In this document: piece by piece, positions 52,636 through 60,806 of the stretch
Numbering within the stretch: the first letter of the stretch is position 1
Layout: each line of letters begins with the position of its first letter
Origin: Mycobacterium triplex
GTDB lineage: Bacteria; Actinomycetota; Actinomycetes; Mycobacteriales; Mycobacteriaceae
DNA: 64,000 nucleotides
Reading direction: 5' to 3'
Assembly (NCBI RefSeq): GCF_000689255.1
Contig: NZ_HG964446.1
Coordinates: 759,330-823,329 of the forward strand
Program-made: the position numbers and the translations under genes
Notes under the pieces: model-generated
What the model saw: the letters and a program-made list of their open reading frames with translations, nothing else
The model's database searches: none
Told to the model about the DNA's origin: nothing

Positions 52636-53378
52636 GCATCTTCCGCGAGGCGCTGAGCAAGCCCAGCCCGATGTGGGGCGGGTGGGTCACCGGCCCGACC
52701 CTGATCGGACCGGAGGAATTCGCCCGCGCCGGATACGACTACGTCGGATTCGACGCGCAGCACGGCTATCTCGACGACGCCGACATCGCCGGAATATTGC
52801 GGCGACTCGAGCAGCTGCCGATCGCCACCGCGGTGCGGTTGCCCAACGCCGACCCGGCGCCGATCGGGCGAGTGGCCGACGCCGGCGCCGACGCCGTGTT
52901 CATCGCGATGATCGAATCGGCAGCGCAGGCCGCCGCGGCGGTCGCCGCGACGCGTTACCCACCGGCGGGCGTCCGCAGCTTCGGCCCGCTGCGCCCCGGC
53001 CTGGGGCTCGACCCCGCCGCCCACGAAGCACGGGTGAGCGTGTTCGCGATGATCGAAACAGCGGCGGCGCTGGCCAATCTCACCGACATCTGCGCGATCG
53101 ACGGTCTGGCCGGAATCTACATCGGGCCCGCCGATCTGGCCATCTCGATGGGTCATGCCGCCGTCGGATCGGCTCGGCATCCGGAGGTGCTCGACGCGAT
53201 CGTGCAGATCCATCGCGTCGCCACCGAAGCCGGACTGGTCACCGGGATTCACGCCAGCGACGGCAAGACCGGTCACGCCATGGCGCAACTCGGGTTCCAG
53301 ATGATCACGCTGGCCGCCGAATCGCAGGCGTTGCGGCGCGGCGCGATCGAGCACCTCCGCGAGGCGACCGGGCAATGA
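52632..53378 (+). CDS. HpcH/HpaI-family aldolase
   Basis: A 248-residue class II aldolase of the HpcH/HpaI (2-keto-3-deoxy acid) type. 'GYDYVGFDAQHGYLDDADI' (about 35-53), 'VRLPNADPAPIGRVADAGADAVFIAMIESAAQA' and 'GLAGIYIGPADLAISMG' are the substrate and metal regions, with Glu and Asp ligands in 'MIETAAAL' and 'GPADLA'. It would cleave a 4-hydroxy-2-keto acid. GTG 52632 overlaps the dehydrogenase stop by four bases, and it overlaps the next ATG by four. Confidence 0.9.
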   Translation: MSIFREALSKPSPMWGGWVTGPTLIGPEEFARAGYDYVGFDAQHGYLDDADIAGILRRLEQLPIATAVRLPNADPAPIGRVADAGADAVFIAMIESAAQAAAAVAATRYPPAGVRSFGPLRPGLGLDPAAHEARVSVFAMIETAAALANLTDICAIDGLAGIYIGPADLAISMGHAAVGSARHPEVLDAIVQIHRVATEAGLVTGIHASDGKTGHAMAQLGFQMITLAAESQALRRGAIEHLREATGQ

Positions 53379-53782
53379 CCGACGACGAAGCGGCGATTCG
53401 TGAGCTGATAGCCGGTTATGCGCTCGCCCTGGACTCGGGCGACATCGACGCGTGTGTGCAGTTGTTCACCGCCGACGCGCAATTCGTGGTCTACGGGCGG
53501 TCGTTCACCGGGCATGAGGGGATCGCCAAGATGTTCACCGATGCCCCGCGCGGACTGCATCTGACCGGGGTGTCGCGCATCGACATCGGCTCCGACGAAT
53601 CTGACACCGCGACCGCGCGCTCGCAGGTCCTGTTCGTCCGGGCCGGCGACCTGCACCTGCGGCCGGCGCTGTATGACGACCAACTCGTCCGCCGGGACGG
53701 CCGGTGGCGTTTCCGGCAACGCAGATGCCAATTCATCACCAGCCACGGCCTGTCCGACAGCCCCGAGGTTCCGTCATCATGA
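53375..53782 (+). CDS. SnoaL-like protein (island)
   Basis: A 135-residue NTF2/SnoaL-fold protein. 'AAIRELIAGYALALDSGDIDACVQLFTADAQFVVYGRSFTGHEGIAKMF' (residues 5-53) is the complete family N-terminal half. The C-terminal 'YDDQLVRRDGRWRFRQRRCQF' is the last strand pair. Members include dehydratases, isomerases and cyclases. It is coupled to the aldolase and to the SDR by four-base overlaps. Confidence 0.85.
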   Translation: MTDDEAAIRELIAGYALALDSGDIDACVQLFTADAQFVVYGRSFTGHEGIAKMFTDAPRGLHLTGVSRIDIGSDESDTATARSQVLFVRAGDLHLRPALYDDQLVRRDGRWRFRQRRCQFITSHGLSDSPEVPSS

Positions 53783-54501
53783 GCGTCGCACTCGTCACCG
53801 GCGCCGCGGGCGGCCAGGGCTGGGCGATCGCGAAAAAGCTTCGCGCAGCGGGTTATTCGGTAGCGGCCTGCGACCGGCGGGCCGATGATATCGCCGCCAT
53901 GGTCGCCGAGTTGGGCGACGACGAGGTGATCGCGATCGACCTCGATGTGACCAGCGAACGGCAGTGGCAGGCCGCCGTCGAGGAGGCGGTCGCGCGGCTC
54001 GGGCGGTTGACCGTGCTGGTCAACAACGCCGGCGTGCTGCATCGCGCCGCGCTGAGCGAGGAGTCCGTCGAGGATTTCGAAAATGCCTGGCGGGTCAATT
54101 GTCTGGGCGCCTTCCTGGGGATGCGTGCCGCGCTCGGTCAGCTGCGGGACGCCGAACACGCGGCCATCGTGAACATTTGCAGCACCGGAGCGATCCGCCC
54201 CTTCCCCGCGCATTGCGCCTACGGATCGTCGAAGTGGGCGCTGCGGGGGCTGACCCAAACCGCGGCGGCCGAGCTCGCCCCGTCCGGTATCCGGGTCAAC
54301 GCGGTATTCCCGGGGCCGATCGCGACCTCGATGCTCGATGACGCCACCCAGGCCCGGTTGACGGCGACGGCGACATTCGGGCGGCTGGGACAGCCCACCG
54401 AAATCGCCGACGCGGTCGCGTTCCTGGTGTCGGAGCAGGCGTCGTTCATCACCGGCGCGGAACTGGTCGTCGATGGTGGGCAATGCCTACAGATTCGATG
54501 A
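53779..54501 (+). CDS. Short-chain dehydrogenase (island)
   Basis: A 240-residue classical SDR. Cofactor loop 'TGAAGGQGWAIAKKL' (6-20), 'NNAGVLHRAALSEESVEDF' (about 79-97), and the catalytic 'NICSTGAIRPFPAHCAYGSSKWALRGLTQTAAAE' with YxxxK. It starts at ATG 53779. It would interconvert an alcohol and a ketone in the pathway. The BVMO-like gene begins seven bases later in another frame. Confidence 0.9.
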   Translation: MSVALVTGAAGGQGWAIAKKLRAAGYSVAACDRRADDIAAMVAELGDDEVIAIDLDVTSERQWQAAVEEAVARLGRLTVLVNNAGVLHRAALSEESVEDFENAWRVNCLGAFLGMRAALGQLRDAEHAAIVNICSTGAIRPFPAHCAYGSSKWALRGLTQTAAAELAPSGIRVNAVFPGPIATSMLDDATQARLTATATFGRLGQPTEIADAVAFLVSEQASFITGAELVVDGGQCLQIR

Positions 54502-54508
54502 GGACGAT

Positions 54509-56023
54509 ATGAGAACGAATTTGTCGGTCGGCATCATCGGTGCCGGGCCCGGTGGGTTGGCGCTGGGAATACTGTTGGCCCGCTCCGGGTTTGGAGACTT
54601 CACCATCTTCGACCGCGAGGACGACGTCGGCGGCACCTGGCGGATCAACACCTATCCCGGCCTGGCCTGCGACGTCAAGTCGCATCTGTATTCGTTCTCC
54701 TTCGACCTGAATCCGCATTGGTCGCGGCTGTGGTCGGCCCAGCCTGAGATCCTCGCCTACTTCGAGCGCTGCGCCGACAAGTACGGGCTGCGCCCACACC
54801 TGAGGTTACGCACCGAAATTCAGTCGGCGCGTTGGGAAGAAGACGCCCAGCAGTGGTGCCTGACGACCAGTGCGGGCCGACAGCACCGCTTCGATGTCGT
54901 GGTGTCGGCCGTCGGGTTGTTCACCCGGCCGCAGTTCCCCGAGCTGGTCGAGCAAGAGCCGTTCACCGGAACCGTGATGCACTCGTCGCAATGGGACCAC
55001 TCGCTCGACCTGTCGGGCGCCCGGGTTGCGGTGTTGGGCACCGGATCGACGGCGTCGCAGCTACTGCCCGAGCTCGCGAAGGTGGCCGGCCAGGTGTATT
55101 CGGTGCAGCGCTCGCCGACGTGGATCCTGCCCAAGCCGGACCGGCACTACACGCCACGGGAGCGCTGGGCCTTCGCCCACCTGCCGTTCGCCAAGAGGCT
55201 GTACCGAACCCGGCTGTGGCTGCGCAGCGAATCCAACATCTCGGTGATCGAGCACGGCAGCGAGAAGACGCGGGACTTCACCGCGATCGCCCTCGGCCTG
55301 CTGGAAAAGACGGTCGCCGACGAGGAATTGCGGCGGCGGCTGACTCCCGATCACCCGATGGGCTGCAAGCGGCTGGTGTTCTCCTCGGACTACCTGCCCG
55401 CGCTGACCCGGCCCAATGTCGAGGTGGTGTCCAGTCCGGCTCGCTATCTCAAGGCCCGATCCTTCGTGACCGAAGACGGCACCGAACGCGACGTCGACGT
55501 CGTGGTCTGCGCTACCGGCTACGCCGCCGCCGACTATCTCGGGCAGCTGGACGTGTCCGGCGAAGACGGCATCACGCTGCGCGAGGTCTGGAGTGACGGG
55601 GCGCATGCCTATCTGGGCATGGCCGTTCCGGGATTCCCGAACTTCTTCATGCTGTACGGGCCGAACACCAATGTCGGCTCCAACAGCGTGATCTTCATGC
55701 TGGAAGCGCAGGCGCGCTACATCGTGCGGGCGTTGAAGTACATGCGGCGCCGGCGCAAGACGTATGTGGCGGTGCGGCCGTCGGCACTGGCGCGGTTCAT
55801 CGCCAAGATCGACCGGTGGATGGTCGGCACCGTGTGGACTACCCAGTGCAGCAACTACTTTCGTGCCCCCAATGGTCGCGTGGTCACCCAGTGGCCGCGC
55901 AGCGCGCGCAGCTTCTGGGAGATGACACGCAGGTTCACCCCGGGCGACTTCATGTTCTCCAGCCGGCCACGCAGACCGGAGTACGCCGGCCGTGCGGCCG
56001 TCAGCGCGGCGGGAGGACGATGA
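54509..56023 (+). CDS. Flavin-containing/Baeyer-Villiger monooxygenase
   Basis: A 504-residue class B flavoprotein monooxygenase. The FAD loop is 'IIGAGPGGLALGILLARSG' (9-27), and the NADPH loop 'VLGTGSTASQLLPELAKVAG' (175-194). The Baeyer-Villiger fingerprint FxGxxxHxxxW[PD] is met by 'FTGTVMHSSQWD' (152-163). Later 'VCATGYAAADYL' and 'PNFFMLYGPNTNVGSNSVIF' are typical. It would insert oxygen next to a ketone to give an ester or lactone. ATG 54509 with GATGAGGA upstream is chosen. Confidence 0.93.
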   Translation: MRTNLSVGIIGAGPGGLALGILLARSGFGDFTIFDREDDVGGTWRINTYPGLACDVKSHLYSFSFDLNPHWSRLWSAQPEILAYFERCADKYGLRPHLRLRTEIQSARWEEDAQQWCLTTSAGRQHRFDVVVSAVGLFTRPQFPELVEQEPFTGTVMHSSQWDHSLDLSGARVAVLGTGSTASQLLPELAKVAGQVYSVQRSPTWILPKPDRHYTPRERWAFAHLPFAKRLYRTRLWLRSESNISVIEHGSEKTRDFTAIALGLLEKTVADEELRRRLTPDHPMGCKRLVFSSDYLPALTRPNVEVVSSPARYLKARSFVTEDGTERDVDVVVCATGYAAADYLGQLDVSGEDGITLREVWSDGAHAYLGMAVPGFPNFFMLYGPNTNVGSNSVIFMLEAQARYIVRALKYMRRRRKTYVAVRPSALARFIAKIDRWMVGTVWTTQCSNYFRAPNGRVVTQWPRSARSFWEMTRRFTPGDFMFSSRPRRPEYAGRAAVSAAGGR

Positions 56024-56943
56024 CGGAGTTGGACGGGGCCCGGCGGCTGCACCCGGCGCTGCGCGCGGTCGCGACGACCCGAACGGCCTTCTCCCCGGCG
56101 GCGATCCAGCTGATGCGCAAGCCGTTCGACCAGCGCCGCCGTGACGCCGCCGCAGTCACCGAGCTGCCGGGTGTGCAGATCACCAGCGACACCGTCGGCG
56201 GCGTGCCCGTCCGCATCTATCGCGGCGGGCCGTCACCGGCACCGGCCGTTGTCTACTGCCACGCAGGCGGATTCGCGCTGGGCAACCTGGACACCGATCA
56301 TCGGCAATGCGCCGAACTCGCCCGCCGCGGCCGCTGCACGGTGGTGTCGGTCGACTACCGGTTGGCTCCCGAACACCCGTATCCGGCCGCGCTCAACGAC
56401 GCGATCGCGGTGCTGAGGTGGGTGGCCGACAACGCCGCGGAACTGGACGTCGACGCCACCCGGCTGGCCATCGCGGGCAGCAGCGCCGGGGCCACCCTGG
56501 CCGCATCCATCGTGCAGCGTTGCGCCGACGGGTCGCTGCCGCCCGTCGTGTTCCAACTGCTGCACCAGCCGGTGCTGGACGACCGCCCTACCGCGTCGAA
56601 AGCCGAGTTTCGCACCAGCCCGGCCTTCGACTCCGAGGCGGCCGAACTGATGTGGCGTTACTACCTGGGCCGGCAGCCCGCATCGCCGGATACCGTGCCG
56701 GCGCGCCGCGACGAATTACGCCGCACACCACCGACTTTGATCACCTGCGCGGAGATCGACCCGTTCCGCGACGAGGCGATCGACTATGCAAAGCGGCTCC
56801 TGCACGCTGGAGTGTCCACCGAATTGCACGTGTTTGCGCGCACCTGCCACGGCTTCGATTCGCTGTTGCCCGACTGGTCGGAGTCCGAGCGGCTGTTCAC
56901 CCTGCAAGGCGCCGCGCTGGCCAACGCCTTCTCCGGCACCTAG
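56020..56943 (+). CDS. HSL-type alpha/beta hydrolase (esterase/lipase)
   Basis: A 307-residue esterase of the hormone-sensitive lipase group. The oxyanion motif is 'HAGGF' (81-85; HGGG variant with Ala), and the nucleophile S155 lies in 'GSSAGATL'. The acid is in 'CAEIDPFRDEA' and the base in 'ARTCHGFDSLLP'. It would hydrolyse the ester or lactone made by the monooxygenase. ATG 56020 follows GGGAGG and overlaps the monooxygenase stop by four bases. It is the last gene of the island. Confidence 0.92.
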   Translation: MTELDGARRLHPALRAVATTRTAFSPAAIQLMRKPFDQRRRDAAAVTELPGVQITSDTVGGVPVRIYRGGPSPAPAVVYCHAGGFALGNLDTDHRQCAELARRGRCTVVSVDYRLAPEHPYPAALNDAIAVLRWVADNAAELDVDATRLAIAGSSAGATLAASIVQRCADGSLPPVVFQLLHQPVLDDRPTASKAEFRTSPAFDSEAAELMWRYYLGRQPASPDTVPARRDELRRTPPTLITCAEIDPFRDEAIDYAKRLLHAGVSTELHVFARTCHGFDSLLPDWSESERLFTLQGAALANAFSGT

Positions 56944-56978
56944 CCGGGCGCCTGGCCGAAACGTGTTGGAATACCACC

Positions 56979-57443
56979 ATGGCTATCATTCCGCCGGCGC
57001 CCGAGCGGCTCACCAGCAGCGACTTCCCGGTGCTGTGGCCGGTAGGCACCCGGTGGGCCGACAACGACATGTTCGGCCACCTGAACAACGCGGTCTATTA
57101 CGAGTTGTTCGACACCGCCATCAATGCCTGGATCGCGATCGGCACCGGGGTTGACCCGATCACGATGCCGGCGCTGGGCGTCGTCGCCGAGTCGGGCTGC
57201 CGCTACTTCTCCGAACTGCAATTCCCGCAAAGCCTCGAAGTCGGCCTCGCCGTGACCCGGCTGGGCCGCAGCAGCGTCACCTACCGGCTCGGCGTGTTCG
57301 AGTCCGCAGACGGCCAGGAGCCGCGGCCGGCCACCGCGCTGGGCCATTGGGTGCACGTCTACGTCGACCGCACCAGCCGCAAGCCCGTCGGAATTCCCGA
57401 CCCGATCCGGACCCTGCTGTCGACGGCCTGCATCGAGGCTTAA
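56979..57443 (+). CDS. 4HBT-like thioesterase (Rv0163 type)
   Basis: A 154-residue single-hotdog protein. 'VRWADNDMFGHLNNAVYYELFDTAINAWI' (about residues 23-52) is the 4-hydroxybenzoyl-CoA thioesterase helix and active-site Asp. It is nearly identical in motif to recalled Rv0163. Backbone synteny resumes here. It is 35 bases from the hydrolase stop and 53 bases from the next gene. Confidence 0.9.
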   Translation: MAIIPPAPERLTSSDFPVLWPVGTRWADNDMFGHLNNAVYYELFDTAINAWIAIGTGVDPITMPALGVVAESGCRYFSELQFPQSLEVGLAVTRLGRSSVTYRLGVFESADGQEPRPATALGHWVHVYVDRTSRKPVGIPDPIRTLLSTACIEA

Positions 57444-57496
57444 CCCGAGATAGCGCCCCGCGCTGGGGCTTTCGCCCACCCCGCTATGCTTCGCCC

Positions 57497-57937
57497 ATGC
57501 CCGTATTGAGCAAGACCGTCGAGGTCGACGCCGACGCCGCAGCGATCATGGCCATCGTCGCCGATTTCGAGCGGTACCCGGAGTGGAGCGACGGGGCAAA
57601 GGGCTGCTGGGTGCTGGCGCGCTACGACGACGGCCGGCCCAGCCAGATTCGCCTGGATGCCGCCTACCAGGGTTTCGAGGGTGTCTTCATTCAGGCCATC
57701 TACTACCCGGCCCCGAATCAGATTCAGACCGTGTTGCAGCAGGGCGAGCTGTTCAAGAAACAGGAGCAGCTGTTCAGCGTGGTGGAACTGGGCGCCTCGA
57801 GCCTGTTGACGGTGGACATCGACGTCGAACCGTCGATGCCGGTGCCCGCGCCGATGGTGAAGATGATGCTGAACAACGTGCTCGATCATCTCGCGGAGAA
57901 CCTCAAGAAGCGCGCCGAACAGCTTGCCGCCAGTTAG
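57497..57937 (+). CDS. SRPBCC protein, TB18.5 (Rv0164) type
   Basis: A 146-residue SRPBCC/START-like protein. 'DADAAAIMAIVADFERYPEWSDGAKGCWVLARYDDG' (about 11-46) and the C-terminal amphipathic helix 'MVKMMLNNVLDHLAENLKKRAEQLA' match the Rv0164 family. It binds a hydrophobic ligand of unknown nature. In H37Rv it sits just before mce1R, as here. Confidence 0.9.
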   Translation: MPVLSKTVEVDADAAAIMAIVADFERYPEWSDGAKGCWVLARYDDGRPSQIRLDAAYQGFEGVFIQAIYYPAPNQIQTVLQQGELFKKQEQLFSVVELGASSLLTVDIDVEPSMPVPAPMVKMMLNNVLDHLAENLKKRAEQLAAS

Positions 57938-57971
57938 CGACCGGCCGATCGCCGGCGCGGGGTGACGCGAT

Positions 57972-58034
57972 CGTCGAGATCGACGTGAGCGCGCACTCCA
58001 CTCGCACTTCTTCGCGCTGACGTCGATCTCGACG
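57972..58034. terminator. 22-bp hairpin between TB18.5-type gene and mce1R
   Basis: CGTCGAGATCGACGT (57972-57986) pairs perfectly with its complement at 58020-58034. After one mismatch the stem continues with AGCGCG/CGCGCT (57988-57993 with 58013-58018) around a 19-base loop. It separates convergent ends at 57937 and 58048. Confidence 0.68.
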
Positions 58035-58047
58035 GAAATGTCGAGGG

Positions 58048-58743
58048 TTAACCGAAAATCCCGGCGCCGTCCAGCATTTCGGTCAGCCGCTGCGCCGCGT
58101 CGGTGAACTGCCACACCGTGTGCTCGATCACCGCGGGCGTATCGCGGCGGCGCAGCGCGGCGATCAGCTGCCGGTGATTGTCGACCGCGGCGACACCCCA
58201 GTGCGGATCGCCGGCGTACACCAGCACCGGCATGTACCGCGCGGCGTTGAGCAGGAACCAGGCCAGCTTGATCCGCCCGCTGGCCTGGTTGAAGACGCGG
58301 TGGAACGAGAACTCGATGCCCGCGATGGTCTCCGGATCACTGGAACCGACGGCCGCCGCGAGCGAATTGTTGATCCGCTCCAGCTCGTCGATCTCGGCCT
58401 CGGTGATGTGCGAGGTGGCCGCCGCGGCCAGCTCCTTGGCGATGGTGGCCTGCAGCCAGAAAATGTCGTCGATGTCCTGCCGGGTCAACGGCAGCACGAC
58501 GTGGCCACGGTGCGGCTCCAGCTGCACCATGCCCTCGCCGCGCAGCTTCAGCAGTGCCTCACGCACCGGCGTCACGCTGACCCCGAGTTCGGCCGCGGTC
58601 TCGTCGAGGCGTATGAAGGTCCCCGGGCGCAGTGACCCCGACATGATCGCCGCCCGCAGATGGCCCGCGACCTCGTCCGACAGCTGCGCCCGGCGCAGCT
58701 GCCGCCGCCTGCCGTGGGGTCGCGTTGATAGAGGTACGTTCAC
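58048..58743 (-). CDS. mce1R: GntR/FadR-type regulator Mce1R
   Basis: A 231-residue GntR regulator with an N-terminal winged helix ('EVAGHLRAAIMSGSLRPGTFIRLDETAAELGVSVTPVREALLKLRGEGMVQL', about 24-75) and a FadR-type helical effector domain (FCD). Position and divergence from fadD5 are as for Rv0165c, which represses the mce1 operon. It starts at GTG 58743. The domain probably binds a fatty-acid-like effector. Confidence 0.93.
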   Translation of the reverse strand: MNVPLSTRPHGRRRQLRRAQLSDEVAGHLRAAIMSGSLRPGTFIRLDETAAELGVSVTPVREALLKLRGEGMVQLEPHRGHVVLPLTRQDIDDIFWLQATIAKELAAAATSHITEAEIDELERINNSLAAAVGSSDPETIAGIEFSFHRVFNQASGRIKLAWFLLNAARYMPVLVYAGDPHWGVAAVDNHRQLIAALRRRDTPAVIEHTVWQFTDAAQRLTEMLDGAGIFG

Positions 58744-58902
58744 GTCGGTAGTCAGGGCTTTCGGAGGCGTTTTTCAGGGCGTTTTCAAGGCGTATCGGGT
58801 CTTGTCATCAGGGCGGGGAGGCCATAGTGTGACCCACACAACACTATGTTTTATCAAATATCAACCTGTCGCAAGCGGTGCGCGAGTGAAGGGAAGGCAT
58901 AG
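58744..58902. promoter_or_regulatory. mce1R-fadD5 promoter region with candidate Mce1R sites
   Basis: The 159-base divergent gap has perfect arms CATAGTGT (58823-58830) and ACACTATG (58841-58848) around ten bases, 55 bases before fadD5. Nearer mce1R lie two direct repeats of GGCGTTTTTCA/GGCGTTTTCA (58766-58787). A GGAAGG site at 58892 serves fadD5. Mce1R is expected to bind this gap; which element it uses cannot be decided by eye. Confidence 0.6.
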
Positions 58903-60561
58903 TTGACCGCGCAACTTGCTAGCCACGAGGCACAAGCGTCGCAGCCGTCACACCCGAACGAGCAGCCGTACCTCGCCCGCCGCCAGAACTGGGTCAACCA
59001 GCTCGAGCGGCACGCGCTGATGCAGCCGCAGGCCGCCGCGCTGCGGTTCACCGGCCGCACTCTGACCTGGGCTGACCTGCAGCGACGCGTGAGTGCGCTG
59101 GCCGCCGCGCTGCGCCGTCGAGGGGTTGGCTTCGGCGACCGGGTGATGATCCTGATGCTCAACCGCCCCGAATTCGTCGAGGCGATGCTGGCCACCAACA
59201 TGCTCGGCGCCATCGCGGTTCCGCTGAACTTCCGGCTGACCCCGTCGGAGATCGCCTTCCTGGTCGAGGACTGCGAGGCGCGGGTCATGGTCACCGAAGC
59301 GGTGCTGGCCCCGGTCGCCACCGGGGTGCGCGACATCCAGCCGCTGCTTGGAACGGTCATCGTGGCCGGCGGCGCAGGCGACGACAACGCGCTCGGCTAC
59401 GAAGACCTGATCGGTGAGCCCGGCGATGCGGCCGAACCGGTGGACGTCCCGAACGACTCGCCGGCGCTGATCATGTACACCTCGGGCACCACCGGGCGTC
59501 CCAAGGGCGCGGTGCTCACCCACACCAACTTGACCGGGCAGACGATGACCGGGCTCTACACCAACGGCGCCGACATCAACAACGACGTCGGCTTCATCGG
59601 TGTCCCGCTGTTCCACATCGCCGGCGTCGGCAACCTGCTGGGCGGGCTGCTGCTGGGCCTGCCCACGGTCATCTATCCGCTGGGTGCGTTCGACCCGGGC
59701 CAGCTGCTGGATGTGCTGGCCGCCGAAAAGGTCACCGGCATCTTCCTGGTTCCCGCCCAATGGCAGGCCGTCTGCGCGGAGCAGCAAGCCCGCCCCCGCG
59801 ACCTGAAGCTGCGCATCATGTCGTGGGGCGCCGCGCCGGCGCCGGACGCGCTGCTGCGGGAGATGTCGGCGACGTTCCCCGGCACCCAGATCCTGGCCGC
59901 GTTCGGCCAGACGGAGATGTCCCCGGTCACCTGCATGCTGCTCGGCGAGGACGCGATCCGTAAACGCGGATCGGTCGGCAAGGTGATCCCGACGGTCGCC
60001 GCCCGCGTCGTCGACGAAAACATGAACGACGTGCCGATCGGTGAGGTCGGCGAAATCGTCTATCGGGCACCGACTTTGATGAGCGGCTACTGGAACAACC
60101 CGGAAGCCACCGCGGAGGCGTTCGCGGGCGGGTGGTTCCATTCCGGCGACCTCGTCCGGATGGACGACGAGGGCTACGTCTGGGTGGTGGACCGAAAGAA
60201 GGACATGATCATTTCCGGCGGCGAGAACATCTACTGCGCCGAAGTGGAGAACGTTCTGGCCGGCCACCCCGACATCGTCGAGGTCGCGGTCATCGGCCGC
60301 GCCCACCAGAAGTGGGGTGAGGTGCCGATCGCCGTCGCGGCGATCAGCGCCGAGGGCCTGAGGCTGGAAGACCTGGACGAATTCCTGACCGAGCGCCTGG
60401 CCCGGTACAAGCATCCCAAGGCACTCGAGATCGTCGACGCGTTGCCCCGCAATCCGGCCGGCAAGGTTCTCAAAACTGAGCTACGGGTTCGCTATGGCGC
60501 GGCTGGCGCAACTCAAAAACAGGCTACTTCAAGGGATTTCACGCCAAGAGAGGAAAGCTGA
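58903..60561 (+). CDS. fadD5: Long-chain fatty-acid CoA ligase FadD5
   Basis: A 552-residue adenylate-forming enzyme. The AMP loop is 'YTSGTTGRPKGAVLTH' (192-207); 'AAFGQTEMSP' and the hinge 'GWFHSGDLVRMDDEGYVWVVDRKKDMIISGGENIY' follow; the catalytic lysine lies in 'NPAGKVLKTEL'. It activates fatty acids, thought to be those imported or recycled by Mce1. The TTG start is supported by GGAAGG ten bases upstream and by the N terminus recalled for Rv0166. It is the first gene of the mce1 operon. Confidence 0.95.
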   Translation: MTAQLASHEAQASQPSHPNEQPYLARRQNWVNQLERHALMQPQAAALRFTGRTLTWADLQRRVSALAAALRRRGVGFGDRVMILMLNRPEFVEAMLATNMLGAIAVPLNFRLTPSEIAFLVEDCEARVMVTEAVLAPVATGVRDIQPLLGTVIVAGGAGDDNALGYEDLIGEPGDAAEPVDVPNDSPALIMYTSGTTGRPKGAVLTHTNLTGQTMTGLYTNGADINNDVGFIGVPLFHIAGVGNLLGGLLLGLPTVIYPLGAFDPGQLLDVLAAEKVTGIFLVPAQWQAVCAEQQARPRDLKLRIMSWGAAPAPDALLREMSATFPGTQILAAFGQTEMSPVTCMLLGEDAIRKRGSVGKVIPTVAARVVDENMNDVPIGEVGEIVYRAPTLMSGYWNNPEATAEAFAGGWFHSGDLVRMDDEGYVWVVDRKKDMIISGGENIYCAEVENVLAGHPDIVEVAVIGRAHQKWGEVPIAVAAISAEGLRLEDLDEFLTERLARYKHPKALEIVDALPRNPAGKVLKTELRVRYGAAGATQKQATSRDFTPREES

Positions 60562-60806
60562 CAAAAACTGTAACGTTTGCCCGTTGTTGACGAAGGGTTA
60601 ATTGTGCGGATGCGGTTCACACCTGCTTGGCCATCGGGTACATTCCTGTGGTCTCCGTTACTACTTGCCAGTAGGGAGTCGGTGATCACACATGTGGGTC
60701 CGGGGCAAGGTGGGGGTCCCCCCAGCCGCCCAGCGGCGAAGGGGAGGGGCGTGCGACACGATTCGCCGCGCCGTCAATCGCGCGGCGCCAGCATGAGGGG
60801 GCAGTG
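60562..60806. promoter_or_regulatory. fadD5-yrbE1A intergenic region with GC-rich hairpins
   Basis: 245 bases. TGGGGG-T-CCCCCCA (near 60711-60725) and GCCGC-CCA-GCGGC with flanking C6/G4 runs form stable hairpins about 60-95 bases before yrbE1A. An internal promoter has been reported in this gap in M. tuberculosis. A frame from 60577 that ends over the yrbE1A start (GTGA) is probably not a gene. Confidence 0.5.
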
